Part shown: positions 9,024 through 17,175 of the stretch, piece after piece
How the letters are laid out: each line of letters begins with the position of its first letter
Position numbering within the stretch: the stretch's first letter is position 1
From: an uncultured Bacteroidia bacterium
GTDB taxonomy: Bacteria > Bacteroidota > Bacteroidia > Bacteroidales > UBA932
Direction of reading: 5' to 3'
Assembly: GCA_902785785.1 (NCBI GenBank)
Contig: CADAAA010000009.1
Coordinates: 1 to 64,000, forward strand
DNA length: 64,000 bases
Made by a program: the position numbers and the translations under genes
Notes under the pieces: generated by a model
Databases searched by the model: none
What the model saw: the letters and a program-made list of their open reading frames with translations, nothing else
What the model was told of the DNA's origin: nothing

Positions 9024-9066
9024 AACCCTTTCGGGCGTCCCACTGGGTCGTACGAAAGGGTTTTCT
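9024..9066 (+). terminator. Rho-independent terminator after module B
   Basis: Perfect 10-bp arms AACCCTTTCG (9024-9033) and CGAAAGGGTT (9053-9062), a paired CCC/GGG interior and a following TTCT. It separates the vWA gene from the small peptide and CotH genes, which therefore depend on readthrough or their own promoter. Confidence 0.75.
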
Positions 9067-9077
9067 AAAAAATAAAT

Positions 9078-9233
9078 ATGAAAAAGATTAACTTGATTAG
9101 AGAAGAATATGTTTCTCCAGAGATGGAGGTACATTCATTTGTTTTCCACTCCTGTATTTTGGACGGGAGCGGAAATACAGAGAATCCTGGTGGCAATGAT
9201 AACCCAGATAACCCGTGGCCTACTAACCCATAG
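9078..9233 (+). CDS. Small 51-aa Pro/Asn/Gly-tailed peptide upstream of CotH
   Basis: A 51-aa open frame starting MKKINLIREEYVSPE. It has one cysteine in HSCILDGSG and a low-complexity tail of Asn, Pro and Gly ending NPWPTNP. It has no signal peptide. The layout (basic start, SPE, short beta-like stretch, LDGSG, Asn/Pro-rich end) is of a kind often found just before surface lipoprotein genes in Bacteroidales, but I know no function. It differs in sequence from the LEG-core peptides while occupying the same position, 13 nt before a lipoprotein gene. The plausible start, tight spacing and low-complexity tail support coding; no database name can be given. Confidence 0.6.
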   Translation: MKKINLIREEYVSPEMEVHSFVFHSCILDGSGNTENPGGNDNPDNPWPTNP

Positions 9234-9246
9234 TTATTCACTGCTT

Positions 9247-11745
9247 ATGAAGCGTTCGTATGTATTATTCGGATTGCTGTCTATTATGGCAGAATCTTGT
9301 TCCGTGGATGAAATCATTTCTCCTGAGAAGGTAAATGATCATTCTATGGAAAGCAGAGTTTTCTATGCTTCCATCGATGATCATCCATATGGCGTGGAGA
9401 CCAAGGTCTTCGCCAATGATGAGTTCCGTATCCGTTGGAACGCGGATGACCATATCACCATCTTCGAGAAGGACACTTACGGAGCTGAGTATAAAGTCGC
9501 AGAAGGCATTCAAGATGGTGCCAATTACGCCAGTTTTAAGCCGGTGGAGAATGAGTACCACACAGGAAATCCTCTTAACATGTATTATGCGATTTATCCG
9601 TATCAAGAGGGGACGACAATCAGCGACGACGGAGTCATCTCTTTCGTTCTTCCCGAAGAGCAGACATATCTGAATAAGTCTTTCGGTAATGGGGCGAACA
9701 CGATGGTTTCAATGACGGAAAGCAAGAACCTTATGTTCAAGAATGCCGGTGGTTACCTCTGTTTCAAGCTATATGGCGACAATGTTTCCGTCGCTTCCGT
9801 AATCCTTCAGGGAAAAGGCGGTGAGGCTCTTGCTGGCGACTGTACAATTGAGGTCTCTAATGATGGCATTCCGAATGTCGTAATGAGTCAGGAAGGTTCA
9901 ACGAATGTTATTCGCCTTAAATGCGACGAGCCGGTGATAATTGGTTCGTCAGCGGACAATTATACTGAATTCTGGTTCGTCCTTCCCCCCACGGAGTTTA
10001 AACAGAGCACAGGAGGTTTCACACTGATAGTTGCGACTTCTGATGGAGGCATCTTCACTCAAGAAGCTCCTATGGACCTCACTATCAAACGTAATGAGAT
10101 TCAAAAGATGGCTCCGCTCAAGGTGACGCCGAAGCCACAAACCTTAAGCCTTGACAGCGTTTCCTCAAAAGCTGGAGGATATGGTGTCAGTGTTAAAAAG
10201 GCTGACGGTTCGATTTATTACAACTATGCCAGTTTTGATGAGGGCACATGCACCTATACCATTACTCTTCCGACTGTCACTGACTTCTCCGAACTTGTTT
10301 TTGACTACAGTTTCACCGGTGATAAACTGATGGTCGGCGATCAGGTAATAGTAAGCGGCGAAACGCCCATTGACGCATCCAGCCCTGTCACGATCAAGGT
10401 ATGCAAAGGGTTTGCGGAGAAGGATTATACACTTATCGCTCAGAATACCGGCCTGCCGGTGGTCAGGATTACAACTACGCCAGATACCTTTACCAGGGAG
10501 ACTATTGAGGCTGATCGTGTTTATACCCAATCTTCCGGATGGGGCGAACGTACAAAAATCGACGAGAGGATTTGGAGACCATCTGAGACATCTGTCGATT
10601 CATCTGTCTTTGTGAGATTCGAGAGCAGCGATGGAGAGCTTGTTCAGGAGTATAAAACGCAGATCAAGGGCCGCGGCAACGCGACGTGGAAATATGATAA
10701 AAGACCATATGCATTGAAACTCTTAGAAAAGAAGCCTGTATCTTTTATGCCCGAGCATAAAAGATGGATTCTTTTGGCAAACTGGAAAGATCGTACTCTC
10801 CTTCGTAACGATGCTGCTTTCTGGCTCTCGCGTCAGACCGTCATGCCTGACCCTGACGATGCGACTAAGAGTTTAGGATTGCCATATACCGTTCGTGGTC
10901 AATTCGTTGAGTTGGAGTTCAATGGTGAACACAGAGGCAATTATTACCTCTGTGAACAGATTAAAATCGATGCGAATCGTGTGAATATTTCCAAATGGAA
11001 AAAGAAAGATACTGAAATCACCGGAGGCTTTATGATGGAGATTGATAATAACTATGATGAAGCGAATAAGTTCAAATCATCGCAGTTTAAGCTCAAGTAC
11101 ATGTTCAAAGATCCTGATGATGATCTTACTACTGCTGCTACGGACTATATGAAGAGCTTCATAAACACTTTGGAAGATAAAATCAAAAATGCTTCCAATG
11201 GGCTGTACCGGGACGATTTCGATATAGATTCCGCCATTTGGTTCATGTTTGTGAACGAGCTTACCGGCAATGGTGATTTCTATAATGAGAATTATTCTGA
11301 TGAATATAAAGGACCTCACAGTACCTATTTATATAAGGATAAAGGAGGTAAACTGACTATGGGGCCTGTCTGGGATTTCGATTATCTGACATTCTTGACT
11401 TCCCGTTCTTCCAAGTGGGCAGGAGCGAACCAAAACGGCTACTACTTCAAATCCCTCTGCAATGATCCGGTCTTCAGGGCTCGTTTAGTTGAACTCTGGA
11501 ACCTTTACAAGAACAACTTGGAAGGATTCGAGTCTTACGTTAATTCAATGGCTGATCAGATTCGCGAGTCAGAAAAGTTTAATACTACGATGTGGGGCTA
11601 CTCCAATACAAGTCAAGATCAAGGCCAGAACGGAGACAACACTTTGGATTTCCAGGCTGCCGTAAATCGAATGAAGACTGCTTTCTCAGAGAAGTTGGCA
11701 TGGATGGATGGTAAGTTTAGTAACAACTTCACCACATTCAACTAA
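9247..11745 (+). CDS. Fimbrillin/Ig-like and CotH-kinase fusion lipoprotein
   Basis: An 832-aa lipoprotein. The start is the ATG at 9247 (MKRSYVLFG), since the longer frame runs through the preceding peptide gene; the signal ends MAESC. Residues about 20-310 resemble the fimbrillin-like N-terminal regions of Bacteroidales surface lipoproteins (TKVFANDEFRIRWNADD). Residues about 320-430 form an Ig-like block. The C-terminal ~390 residues are a CotH protein-kinase domain: KGRGNATWKYDKRPYALKL, WILLANWKDRTLLRN, a GGFMMEIDN strand and GPVWDFDYL, the last being the usual metal-binding Asp motif. CotH proteins phosphorylate spore-coat partners in Bacillus; here the substrate is unknown. Proximity to the fimbrillin and vWA genes suggests a surface-protein target, which is inference. 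Confidence 0.8.
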   Translation: MKRSYVLFGLLSIMAESCSVDEIISPEKVNDHSMESRVFYASIDDHPYGVETKVFANDEFRIRWNADDHITIFEKDTYGAEYKVAEGIQDGANYASFKPVENEYHTGNPLNMYYAIYPYQEGTTISDDGVISFVLPEEQTYLNKSFGNGANTMVSMTESKNLMFKNAGGYLCFKLYGDNVSVASVILQGKGGEALAGDCTIEVSNDGIPNVVMSQEGSTNVIRLKCDEPVIIGSSADNYTEFWFVLPPTEFKQSTGGFTLIVATSDGGIFTQEAPMDLTIKRNEIQKMAPLKVTPKPQTLSLDSVSSKAGGYGVSVKKADGSIYYNYASFDEGTCTYTITLPTVTDFSELVFDYSFTGDKLMVGDQVIVSGETPIDASSPVTIKVCKGFAEKDYTLIAQNTGLPVVRITTTPDTFTRETIEADRVYTQSSGWGERTKIDERIWRPSETSVDSSVFVRFESSDGELVQEYKTQIKGRGNATWKYDKRPYALKLLEKKPVSFMPEHKRWILLANWKDRTLLRNDAAFWLSRQTVMPDPDDATKSLGLPYTVRGQFVELEFNGEHRGNYYLCEQIKIDANRVNISKWKKKDTEITGGFMMEIDNNYDEANKFKSSQFKLKYMFKDPDDDLTTAATDYMKSFINTLEDKIKNASNGLYRDDFDIDSAIWFMFVNELTGNGDFYNENYSDEYKGPHSTYLYKDKGGKLTMGPVWDFDYLTFLTSRSSKWAGANQNGYYFKSLCNDPVFRARLVELWNLYKNNLEGFESYVNSMADQIRESEKFNTTMWGYSNTSQDQGQNGDNTLDFQAAVNRMKTAFSEKLAWMDGKFSNNFTTFN

Positions 11746-11756
11746 TCGTTTCTTAT

Positions 11757-11782
11757 TCGGGCGACCCTTCCGGGCCGCCCGA
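11757..11782. terminator. Terminator after the CotH gene
   Basis: TCGGGCG..CGCCCGA hairpin with CCC/GGG interior and TTCC loop, followed by TTTGTTTG. The core is almost the same as in the hairpin at 118-144. Confidence 0.75.
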
Positions 11783-11814
11783 TTTGTTTGCAGGCATTAT
11801 TATTTGTATATTTG
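11783..11814 (+). promoter_or_regulatory. Promoter of the phosphatase gene
   Basis: TTTG at 11783-11786, a 20-nt spacer and TATATTTG at 11807-11814 match the Bacteroidetes consensus. The predicted start near 11820 lies about 24 nt before the ATG at 11844. Confidence 0.75.
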
Positions 11815-11843
11815 GCCTACGTACCAATCAGCATTCCCTTATC

Positions 11844-12968
11844 ATGAAAAAAAGATTCCTTTTGCTTGCCGCTTTGGCGGCCATGCTTTTAGGTGTATCG
11901 TGCTCGTCGGTGCACCGGGTTTCCAGCGTCAGCGTCGTCCAGCCTGGATTCGAGATGGAAGAGTGCGATATCGAGAATCCCGGGACGAGGATGTTCCTGG
12001 AGGAGGTCGATTATTCGAACGATCCTGACTATACCCTGTCATTTGCAAGGGATTACAGGAAGGAGCATGGTGCGAACGACAAGCCGCTGCCGGTGAAGAT
12101 ATCATGGGATGGCGGGGCTGCCGCGAAGATCCAGATGTCCAACTCTCCCCTATTCGAAGATTCTTTCGAGGTGGAGGCTGAGGCCTCCCCTGCCGAGGTA
12201 TTCAATCTCGTTCCGGGTGAGAAGTATTATTACAAGGTGCTGGCTGCTGACGGGAAGGTGCTGAAGCAGGCATGCGCCGTGCCCGTAGGGCCCCTGCGCA
12301 TGATCAACGGCGTGGTCGGGAACATGCGGGACCTCGGCGGCTGGAAGGCCGCCGGAGGGCACATTGCCTATGGCAAGCTCTACAGGGGCGCCGCGCTCGA
12401 GAGGATCTCCGACAAGGGGCGGGAGATATTCCTCAAGGATCTGGGCATTTCAGTCGACCTGGACCTGCGAGGGATCAAGGAGAGTGAGTTCAAGGTCGGG
12501 GCCGTGATGCCGGAGACGGTTTATCTCAAACTCCCCGTCGAGAAGAATCTCGGAAGGGGTACGGGCAATACCCAGGAGCTTTATCAGCAGGCCATCCGTT
12601 CTATAATCGGGTGGCTTGGTGAGGGTCGTGCGGTGTTTTTCCATTGCGCCGGAGGCGCGGACCGCACGGGCTCGCTGGCATTCCTCATCGAGGCTCTGCT
12701 CGGCGTGTCGGAGAGCGACCTTTCGAAGGATTACGAGCTAACGACTTTCGGCAGGGCAAATACGCGCCTTAGGAACTACCGCGCGACCGAGGAGGAGACA
12801 CATATCCTTTACGAACTGGTCACGTACCTGCGGACATTCGGTGCCCCTGGTACAAGCATAAATGATCTGGCGCTGAACTGGGCGACCACAAGGCATTCGG
12901 ACAGCGTCGACCCGCTCACGCCAAGCGAAATCCAGCTTTTGAGGCAATATTTGCTTGTCAGGGAGTAA
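11844..12968 (+). CDS. Tyrosine-protein phosphatase lipoprotein (Y_phosphatase3-like)
   Basis: A 374-aa lipoprotein with lipobox LGVSC. I begin at MKKRFLLL (11844), which follows a good promoter; the frame is open 20 codons further up but that would bury the signal peptide. After an N-terminal beta-sandwich-like region (about residues 35-140) comes a phosphatase domain: GNMRDLGGW, LYRGAALERIS, DLRG, and the catalytic P-loop HCAGGADRTG (Cys nucleophile, Arg transition-state residue). This signature is that of the bacterial tyrosine/phosphoinositide phosphatase family PF13350. It is probably periplasmic and membrane anchored. It stands alone between terminator and the next promoter. The substrate cannot be read from the sequence; a link to the CotH kinase next door is possible but untested. 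Confidence 0.85.
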   Translation: MKKRFLLLAALAAMLLGVSCSSVHRVSSVSVVQPGFEMEECDIENPGTRMFLEEVDYSNDPDYTLSFARDYRKEHGANDKPLPVKISWDGGAAAKIQMSNSPLFEDSFEVEAEASPAEVFNLVPGEKYYYKVLAADGKVLKQACAVPVGPLRMINGVVGNMRDLGGWKAAGGHIAYGKLYRGAALERISDKGREIFLKDLGISVDLDLRGIKESEFKVGAVMPETVYLKLPVEKNLGRGTGNTQELYQQAIRSIIGWLGEGRAVFFHCAGGADRTGSLAFLIEALLGVSESDLSKDYELTTFGRANTRLRNYRATEEETHILYELVTYLRTFGAPGTSINDLALNWATTRHSDSVDPLTPSEIQLLRQYLLVRE

Positions 12969-13028
12969 AATGGTATCATTTTTGAAATAAAACAGTTGTA
13001 TATTTAAAATATTTTGTAAATTTGAAAA

Positions 13029-13127
13029 GTCGATAATCGACACGGGACTTTGATCCCGAAAATCCCTTCATAATAATAATGCCCGGACAGCCGTTCGATG
13101 TGATATCGGAAGGCTGTTTTCTTTTTT
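13029..13127 (+). ncRNA. Candidate small RNA with three hairpins
   Basis: A TAnnTTTG box (TAAATTTG, 13017-13024) is followed by three successive stems: GTCGA/TCGAC (13029-13041), CGGGA/TCCCG (13043-13058) and a long imperfect stem with ACAGCC/GGCTGT ends (13087-13117) that runs into a TTTTCTTTTTTT tract. No open frame of useful length fits. The next gene has its own -7 box at 13134. This has the form of an independent transcript of about 100 nt; a leader RNA with attenuator for the M64 gene is the alternative. Confidence 0.4.
13087..13127 (+). terminator. Rho-independent terminator of the small RNA / phosphatase transcript
   Basis: ACAGCC and GGCTGT close an imperfect stem over a 19-nt interior, followed at once by a long T tract. 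It would stop both the candidate small RNA and readthrough from the phosphatase gene. Confidence 0.65.
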
Positions 13128-13133
13128 TATTGT

Positions 13134-13141
13134 TATCTTTG
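13134..13141 (+). promoter_or_regulatory. -7 element of the M64 peptidase gene
   Basis: TATCTTTG matches TAnnTTTG and lies 27 nt before the ATG. No clear -33 box, since the expected position falls in the terminator stem. Confidence 0.45.
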
Positions 13142-13168
13142 TGAGAAGACCTTACTATTCCGGCTCCG

Positions 13169-14638
13169 ATGAAATCATTTACTCGAACTATATTGGTGGT
13201 GCTCAGCCTTCTGGCGGGCATCTGTGTGGATGTGGTGGGGGCGCCTGACGGCCCCGCCCCGGACTCTCCAGCCCTGGACGACAGGCTGCAGGAGGCGACG
13301 CTTCGGGTGGACTACATCTTCAGCGGGACGGACAAGGAGTGCAGGATCGCGGTGGACGAGCTGAACCGGCTAGAGGGATGGGCTGGCCGCCGAAGGCGCA
13401 TGCAGGACGTGCCGTTGCGGGGCAACGGCCAGGTCTGCATGACAGCGGCGGCCTCCGGCGACACCCTGTACAGGATGTCGTTCAGCACCCTGTTCCAAGA
13501 GTGGCAGGCGACAGAGGAAGCGACGCGGGTAAGCAGGAGTTTCGAGAATGTCTTCCTGCTGCCTATGCCGGCCGTCACGGTCAATATCACAGTAGAGCTA
13601 TATGATTTTCACAATAAGGTAGTTGCGTCTCTTACGCATCCGGTGGATCCTGTGGATATACTGATCCGCCCGAAGGGCGGGTTCAAGGAGGACGACGTCC
13701 TCCGTTACGCCGTCGAAGGCGGTAGCGCGCGCTCCCCGAAGGGGATCCCGGCGCGCTATACGCACTACAGCGGCTCCCCTGCCGAATGCATCGACGTCAT
13801 CATCCTCGCTGAAGGTTATACCGCCTCGGAAGCGGAAGTATTCTTCTCTGACGCTGAGGCCGCCACGGAGTCACTCTTCAACCACGAGCCGTACACATCG
13901 CTGAGCGACCGCTTCAACATCCTCGCTGTCGCCGCTCCCTCCGCCGACAGCGGAGTCAGTGTTCCGCGCGAAGGTGTCTGGAAATCGACCGCCATCGGAT
14001 CACACTTTGACACCTTCTACTCAGACCGTTACCTTACCACATTAAGGCTCAAGCAGTTGCACGACGTACTGGCAGACTTTCCATACGAGCACATCATCAT
14101 CCTTGCCAACACAGATACATACGGAGGAGGAGGCATTTACAACTCCTACACGCTCACTACGGCGCATCACGCACAGTTCAAGCCGGTCGTCGTCCACGAG
14201 TTCGGCCACAGCTTCGCCGGTCTGGCCGACGAATACTTCTACGACGACCAGTACTCCGAGATGTACTATCCCGATACGGAGCCCTGGGAGCCCAATATCA
14301 CCACCCTGGCTGACTTCGCCTCGAAATGGCAGGACATGCTGCCCGCAGGGACCGTCCTGCCGAACGGCAGCGTCGTCGCCAATGTACCTGACGGGCTCGG
14401 CAGCCGCATACTCTCCCGCCTCAAAAACCTCTCGTCGCGTTCCGACTCTGCCCGTGGCACCCGCGCCAGACGCCGCTCAATCGAGGGCGTAGGCCTCTTC
14501 GAGGGCGGCGGTTACCAGAGCAAGGGCGTCTGGCGCGGCGCGGAAGACTGCCGTATGCGTACCAACTCCGCCTCAGCCTTCTGCCCCGTCTGCCAGCAAG
14601 CCATCGCTGACATCATCGACTTCTACACATCCGACTGA
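13169..14638 (+). CDS. Secreted M64-family zinc metallopeptidase
   Basis: A 489-aa exported protein with signal peptide (MKSFTRTILVVLSLLAGICV, cleavage near VVGA). The first ~170 residues are the M64 N-terminal domain. The catalytic domain begins near CIDVIILAEGYT and holds the zinc motif HEFGHSFAGLADEY (His343, Glu344, His347, with a downstream Asp as in the family), plus ILANTDTYGGGGIYNS. It ends with the conserved CPVCQQAI tail. M64 was founded on the Clostridium ramosum IgA protease, and Bacteroidales carry many homologues of unknown substrate. Its last 66 nt overlap the end of the convergent vWA gene of module C. The conserved tail indicates this gene's stop is genuine. Confidence 0.88.
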   Translation: MKSFTRTILVVLSLLAGICVDVVGAPDGPAPDSPALDDRLQEATLRVDYIFSGTDKECRIAVDELNRLEGWAGRRRRMQDVPLRGNGQVCMTAAASGDTLYRMSFSTLFQEWQATEEATRVSRSFENVFLLPMPAVTVNITVELYDFHNKVVASLTHPVDPVDILIRPKGGFKEDDVLRYAVEGGSARSPKGIPARYTHYSGSPAECIDVIILAEGYTASEAEVFFSDAEAATESLFNHEPYTSLSDRFNILAVAAPSADSGVSVPREGVWKSTAIGSHFDTFYSDRYLTTLRLKQLHDVLADFPYEHIIILANTDTYGGGGIYNSYTLTTAHHAQFKPVVVHEFGHSFAGLADEYFYDDQYSEMYYPDTEPWEPNITTLADFASKWQDMLPAGTVLPNGSVVANVPDGLGSRILSRLKNLSSRSDSARGTRARRRSIEGVGLFEGGGYQSKGVWRGAEDCRMRTNSASAFCPVCQQAIADIIDFYTSD

Positions 14639-17152
14639 GCTCATCCTGTTGACGGCTTTGGCCTCGGCATGCCTGGGAGTATTGTCAGCAGGCCGGTTTT
14701 CAAATACTATAGGATTGGTCAATCCCCTGTCTTCCGTCGAAGGGAGTAATGAAGCCCGCTCATATGCCCAGCTCCACCCTGTCTCCTTGATGCGATAATG
14801 GTATCGCGGATCGAGACTTAGCAGCCTGACCTCCGGGACATCGGAGCCGGACGCCGTTCCAGTAAGGATGAAAGAAGTGAAATCCGAATAATCCTCTTCG
14901 CTGTCAATCAATTTGCGCTGGATGGTAAAACTGGCGCTCTCCCCTTCTGCCAGACCGATCTTCTGGATAATAAGTCTGATTGGGATGGTCAGAACGGGTT
15001 CCGGATAGTTGGCAATCGCTTCGCCCTCGGGATTGCCTTTCCCGTCAGAGATGAAAAGTCCGGAATCCGCAGTCGCATTGGTTGGTATATCAGCTCCGCC
15101 TACAGCATCTTCCGCCACGGTTATGGGGAACTCTGCAACAAGTTTGAACCCACGGTAGCCATCTTGCTGGAAAGCGTAATTCGGATCGTCCGAAGAGATT
15201 TGTCTGGTGTTGTGATGGTCGGTGTCACCGTCAAGCCCGCACCATAGGTTTTCAAAGTCGAATCCATTGAAAATAAGTCGCTTGCCATCTATCACGAAAG
15301 AGATATCCCTGTCGATATCGAGGTTCGTTTTTTTCGTCCAGGAAACCCCTCCACGTTCGTCCACCCTGTCGAACCATATTTCTTCAAGGGGCGGCCTCGA
15401 GTCGACCGGAACATCCTCCGCGAACGCTAGATAGGTCTGTCCGTCTATCTCCTTGGTGCCGATGCATTGAGAGGTGTACAAGCGTATCTTGCCGCTGCTT
15501 TCAAGCCCGTCAGGAAGGTCGAAACTGTCGCTGATGGCATCCACCGCGACCAGGTGGGCGCCGGTATCTCCGGTAGTAGCATCTGCGATGTCTGCAAATG
15601 CGCTTTCCAAACCGCCGCTCTGACGGGCGTCCATATAATAGATCCGATCTTCTTCAGGGGTGATGGCCGTACCGGAATAGACAATATCCGCCATATTCGG
15701 TCCTCCTGTGGCAGCCGAATCATTGTAATTGGATGACAGATACTTAAGGAACTCCGATGCGTACATTGTGTCAGCGAAATCTATCGTGTATATTTTCGCA
15801 CTCGTTCCCTGGGAATTACCAGTTCCGGTGCTATAATCAGACTTGATCAGCCCGGCTTCCTGCAGGGAGAGTCTTACAGTATTGAACCTGCTCCCTCCTG
15901 TTCCGCCCGGGTAAGTGCCGTTCGCATAAAGCTCTTTAGGTTCTCCGTCCGTAAAGACTACCACGACCTTGTTACGGCTCACTTCGCCCTCTCCGTTGAC
16001 GGGTGCCATACCGGTCTGTCTTTGCAAGTTTTGCAGCAGCCGTGTTGCCAGACGCAAACCATAAAAAGTCAAGGTTCCGCCCCTGAAATTGAAATGGTCG
16101 TCTATCACCGACAAATAGGAGCCAAGGTTGTTATCGCCTATCTCCGAAAAGCCCTTGACGACCCTGGTATTGCTTTTTGCTCTGAAAGAGATGCCGGAAG
16201 AAGAAGGAGCAATGCTGGGATTTGCAACGGTCCCGGAAGACATAGTATTAGCGAAAGCCACGATTGCAATCTGGTGCTTGGTTACCCCGGCTTCGAATCT
16301 GTCCGTAGTATTATGATAGTATATCGACCGTATGAATGCATCTACTCCCGGCAGCAGTTCATCCACACGTGACAACGGGCGATAAATGTTGTCCCCCGCG
16401 TATCCGACGAGGAGTATCTGGTTCGGGCTGTTGTTATTGGAAAGAAGTGCTTCCGGGCTCAATTCCGTCCTGAAGCCTGATCCGTCCTTGGTGCATATGA
16501 GATACCATTTCTGGCCGTTTGTCCTGATAATGAACAGATTGTAGTAGGCAACGTCCCCGGCTATGTATTCTTCCCTCTTTATCTTGTAATATATACCGTC
16601 ATCTTCAAGATAGTAATACAGGGAGGGTGATGGACTGTCTTCCGTAGAATCAAAGTAAGACCAGGCTGTCATTCGGTATCTATCGATACTCGTGTTCGTC
16701 GTGGGTACGTCGAACATCGGGTCACCTCGGTCATATCCGTAATTGTATGAGTAGCAATGTATACCCAGATGACAATTCTCCGAAGTATGGGCCTCCCTCA
16801 GGAAATTGTAATAGGGATCTTCAGGATCCGCCAGCTGCGCCGCCGTGATGTAGTCAGGCCTTGTCTTTCCGTAAAGGCAGTCTTCGAGCATCGAACCGGA
16901 ATTGTCCAGTACGAGGACAAAGTCCGTGGGGACCACGCGCTTGGAGACCGAGCCGGTGATGAAAGTCTCGAGGCGCAGGGTATACTCTCCGTCGGCGTTC
17001 GGCTCAGTGGATTTCAGATATTTGTTCAGTCCGACGTGTTCATCCGGGAACGAGACGTACTTTTCTGGGTTAAAAACAGGCTGGGCATGGGCCGCAGGGA
17101 CCAGGAAAATGACAGCTGCAAGGGTTATCAAGGTTTTATATTTGCATTTCAT
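14573..17152 (-). CDS. Secreted vWA-domain adhesin, module C
   Basis: An 859-aa exported protein, the longest of the three paralogues; signal peptide ends AAHAQ. MIDAS DNSGSM lies at residues 83-88 and the second metal segment is VVFTDGEP. A large Tyr-rich insertion (about 150 residues, with YYYLEDDGIYYKIKREEY) follows the MIDAS; the copy A insertion contains the parallel YYYLHTDGQYYQVQRWRR. The C-terminal domain IQKIGLAEGESASFTI and TGWSWAYE match copies A and B. The last 21 codons overlap the M64 gene on the other strand, so the extreme C-terminus (VEVDDVSDGLLADGAEG) is probably a poorly constrained extension. It is the last gene of operon C, 23 nt after the lipoprotein. Confidence 0.85.
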   Translation of the reverse strand: MKCKYKTLITLAAVIFLVPAAHAQPVFNPEKYVSFPDEHVGLNKYLKSTEPNADGEYTLRLETFITGSVSKRVVPTDFVLVLDNSGSMLEDCLYGKTRPDYITAAQLADPEDPYYNFLREAHTSENCHLGIHCYSYNYGYDRGDPMFDVPTTNTSIDRYRMTAWSYFDSTEDSPSPSLYYYLEDDGIYYKIKREEYIAGDVAYYNLFIIRTNGQKWYLICTKDGSGFRTELSPEALLSNNNSPNQILLVGYAGDNIYRPLSRVDELLPGVDAFIRSIYYHNTTDRFEAGVTKHQIAIVAFANTMSSGTVANPSIAPSSSGISFRAKSNTRVVKGFSEIGDNNLGSYLSVIDDHFNFRGGTLTFYGLRLATRLLQNLQRQTGMAPVNGEGEVSRNKVVVVFTDGEPKELYANGTYPGGTGGSRFNTVRLSLQEAGLIKSDYSTGTGNSQGTSAKIYTIDFADTMYASEFLKYLSSNYNDSAATGGPNMADIVYSGTAITPEEDRIYYMDARQSGGLESAFADIADATTGDTGAHLVAVDAISDSFDLPDGLESSGKIRLYTSQCIGTKEIDGQTYLAFAEDVPVDSRPPLEEIWFDRVDERGGVSWTKKTNLDIDRDISFVIDGKRLIFNGFDFENLWCGLDGDTDHHNTRQISSDDPNYAFQQDGYRGFKLVAEFPITVAEDAVGGADIPTNATADSGLFISDGKGNPEGEAIANYPEPVLTIPIRLIIQKIGLAEGESASFTIQRKLIDSEEDYSDFTSFILTGTASGSDVPEVRLLSLDPRYHYRIKETGWSWAYERASLLPSTEDRGLTNPIVFENRPADNTPRHAEAKAVNRMSSVGCVEVDDVSDGLLADGAEG

Positions 17153-17175
17153 TTCTTCATCATTTCATTAGTTAA

